A stretch of 7,096 nucleotides of DNA. It comes from Bacteroidia bacterium. Its GTDB lineage: Bacteria; Bacteroidota; Bacteroidia; JABDFU01. Numbering within the stretch: position 1 is the stretch's first letter; each line of letters opens with the position of its first letter. The stretch is from assembly GCA_020849195.1 (NCBI GenBank), contig JADLGT010000184.1, positions 1 to 7,096 on the forward strand, read 5' to 3'. The position numbers were made by a program, and so were the translations under genes. A model generated the notes under the pieces. It had not been told where the DNA came from and did not search any database. It saw only the letters and a program-made list of their open reading frames with translations. Shown piece after piece: positions 6,562 through 7,096 of this stretch.

Positions 6562-7096
6562 ATGGAAAAGTTTGATGTAACAATTATCGGTTCCGGGCCG
6601 GGTGGCTACGTAGCAGCTATTCGTTGTGCACAGTTAGGAATGAAAACTGCAATTATTGAGCGCTATTCAACCCTTGGCGGAACGTGTTTGAATGTGGGAT
6701 GTATTCCTTCAAAAGCATTGCTCGATTCAAGCGAACATTATCACAATGCCGTTCACAATTTTAAAGATCATGGTATAGATGTGAAAGAGCTAAAAGTAAA
6801 TCTCGCGCAAATGATCAAACGCAAAGGAGATGTGGTCAGGGCTACAACTGCAGGGATAAATTACCTGATGAAAAAAAACAAAATCACTGTGTTTAACGGG
6901 CACGGGTCTTTTGTAAATAAAAATACCATTGAAATTATTAAACCCGACGGTAAAAAAGAGCAGATTGAAACAACAAAAACAATTATCGCAACCGGTTCAA
7001 AGCCTGCTTCGTTACCGGGAATTACTATTGATAAGAAACGAATAATTACTTCTACTGAGGCGCTTAACCTGACAGAAATTCCTAAGCACATAATTA
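6562..7096 (+). CDS. lpdA: Dihydrolipoyl dehydrogenase (E3), C-terminus outside window
   Basis: The window holds the first 178 residues of a flavoprotein whose family is normally about 465-470 residues long. The FAD-binding Rossmann motif IIGSGPGGY spans residues 8-16. The redox-active disulfide lies in GGTCLNVGCIPSKAL, with Cys42 and Cys47 in the spacing and context specific to lipoamide dehydrogenases. The second FAD-contacting motif, ATGS, is at 143-146 and is followed by KPASLPG. The enzyme reoxidises dihydrolipoyl groups of the pyruvate, 2-oxoglutarate or branched-chain dehydrogenase complexes or the glycine cleavage system, passing electrons to NAD+. Which complex it serves cannot be told because no E1, E2 or glycine cleavage gene is visible. 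The ATG at 6562 opens directly with MEKFDVTIIG, the expected N-terminus. The leader shows no clear Shine-Dalgarno sequence. Other members of the disulfide reductase family are less likely given the GGTCLNVGCIPSK motif. Confidence 0.95.
   Translation, partial: MEKFDVTIIGSGPGGYVAAIRCAQLGMKTAIIERYSTLGGTCLNVGCIPSKALLDSSEHYHNAVHNFKDHGIDVKELKVNLAQMIKRKGDVVRATTAGINYLMKKNKITVFNGHGSFVNKNTIEIIKPDGKKEQIETTKTIIATGSKPASLPGITIDKKRIITSTEALNLTEIPKHII

Overview
The window looks like a stretch of ordinary chromosome from a member of the Bacteroidota. Four things point there. The one clear promoter has the Bacteroidota pattern (TTTG, 19 bases, TAnnTTTG). The secreted peptidase has a signal peptide ending in Ala-Gln. 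The thioredoxin-like lipoprotein has the layout common in that phylum (N-terminal DUF4369-like part, helical middle, TlpA-type domain). The sequence is AT-rich with A-rich leaders. I cannot place it below phylum level from this sequence alone.

Layout. On the minus strand, reading from about 4.77 kb down to 1, lie gatB (an amidotransferase subunit for tRNA-dependent amidation), a small toxin-antitoxin module of the HigB/HigA (RelE/ParE plus XRE) type, a lipid-anchored thioredoxin-like protein, and the first 451 residues of a secreted M1 zinc metallopeptidase that runs off the left edge. A divergent gap of about 130 bases separates gatB from two plus-strand genes: lnt (apolipoprotein N-acyltransferase, complete) and the first 178 residues of a dihydrolipoyl dehydrogenase that runs off the right edge.

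How the genes relate. They do not form one pathway. The only direct functional link is that the thioredoxin-like lipoprotein would be a substrate of the lipoprotein maturation route in which Lnt does the last acylation. The toxin-antitoxin module is the accessory part. It sits between two housekeeping-type genes, is poorer in GC than gatB in the lines I counted, and has its own promoter and a likely operator.

The observation most worth checking is in that module. The toxin reading frame is intact for about 110 residues but has no in-frame ATG, GTG or TTG at its beginning. An ATG sits exactly where the promoter predicts the transcript to begin, but it is out of frame and stops after four codons. 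The antitoxin has a strong ribosome binding site and is intact. This reads as a toxin silenced by a tiny indel at its start codon, or as a sequencing error. Two smaller oddities are a 13-bp duplication around the start codon of the lipoprotein gene and the lack of any ATG or GTG start for the M1 peptidase. I saw no CRISPR array, rRNA, tRNA or insertion sequence, and no evidence of a wholly new system.
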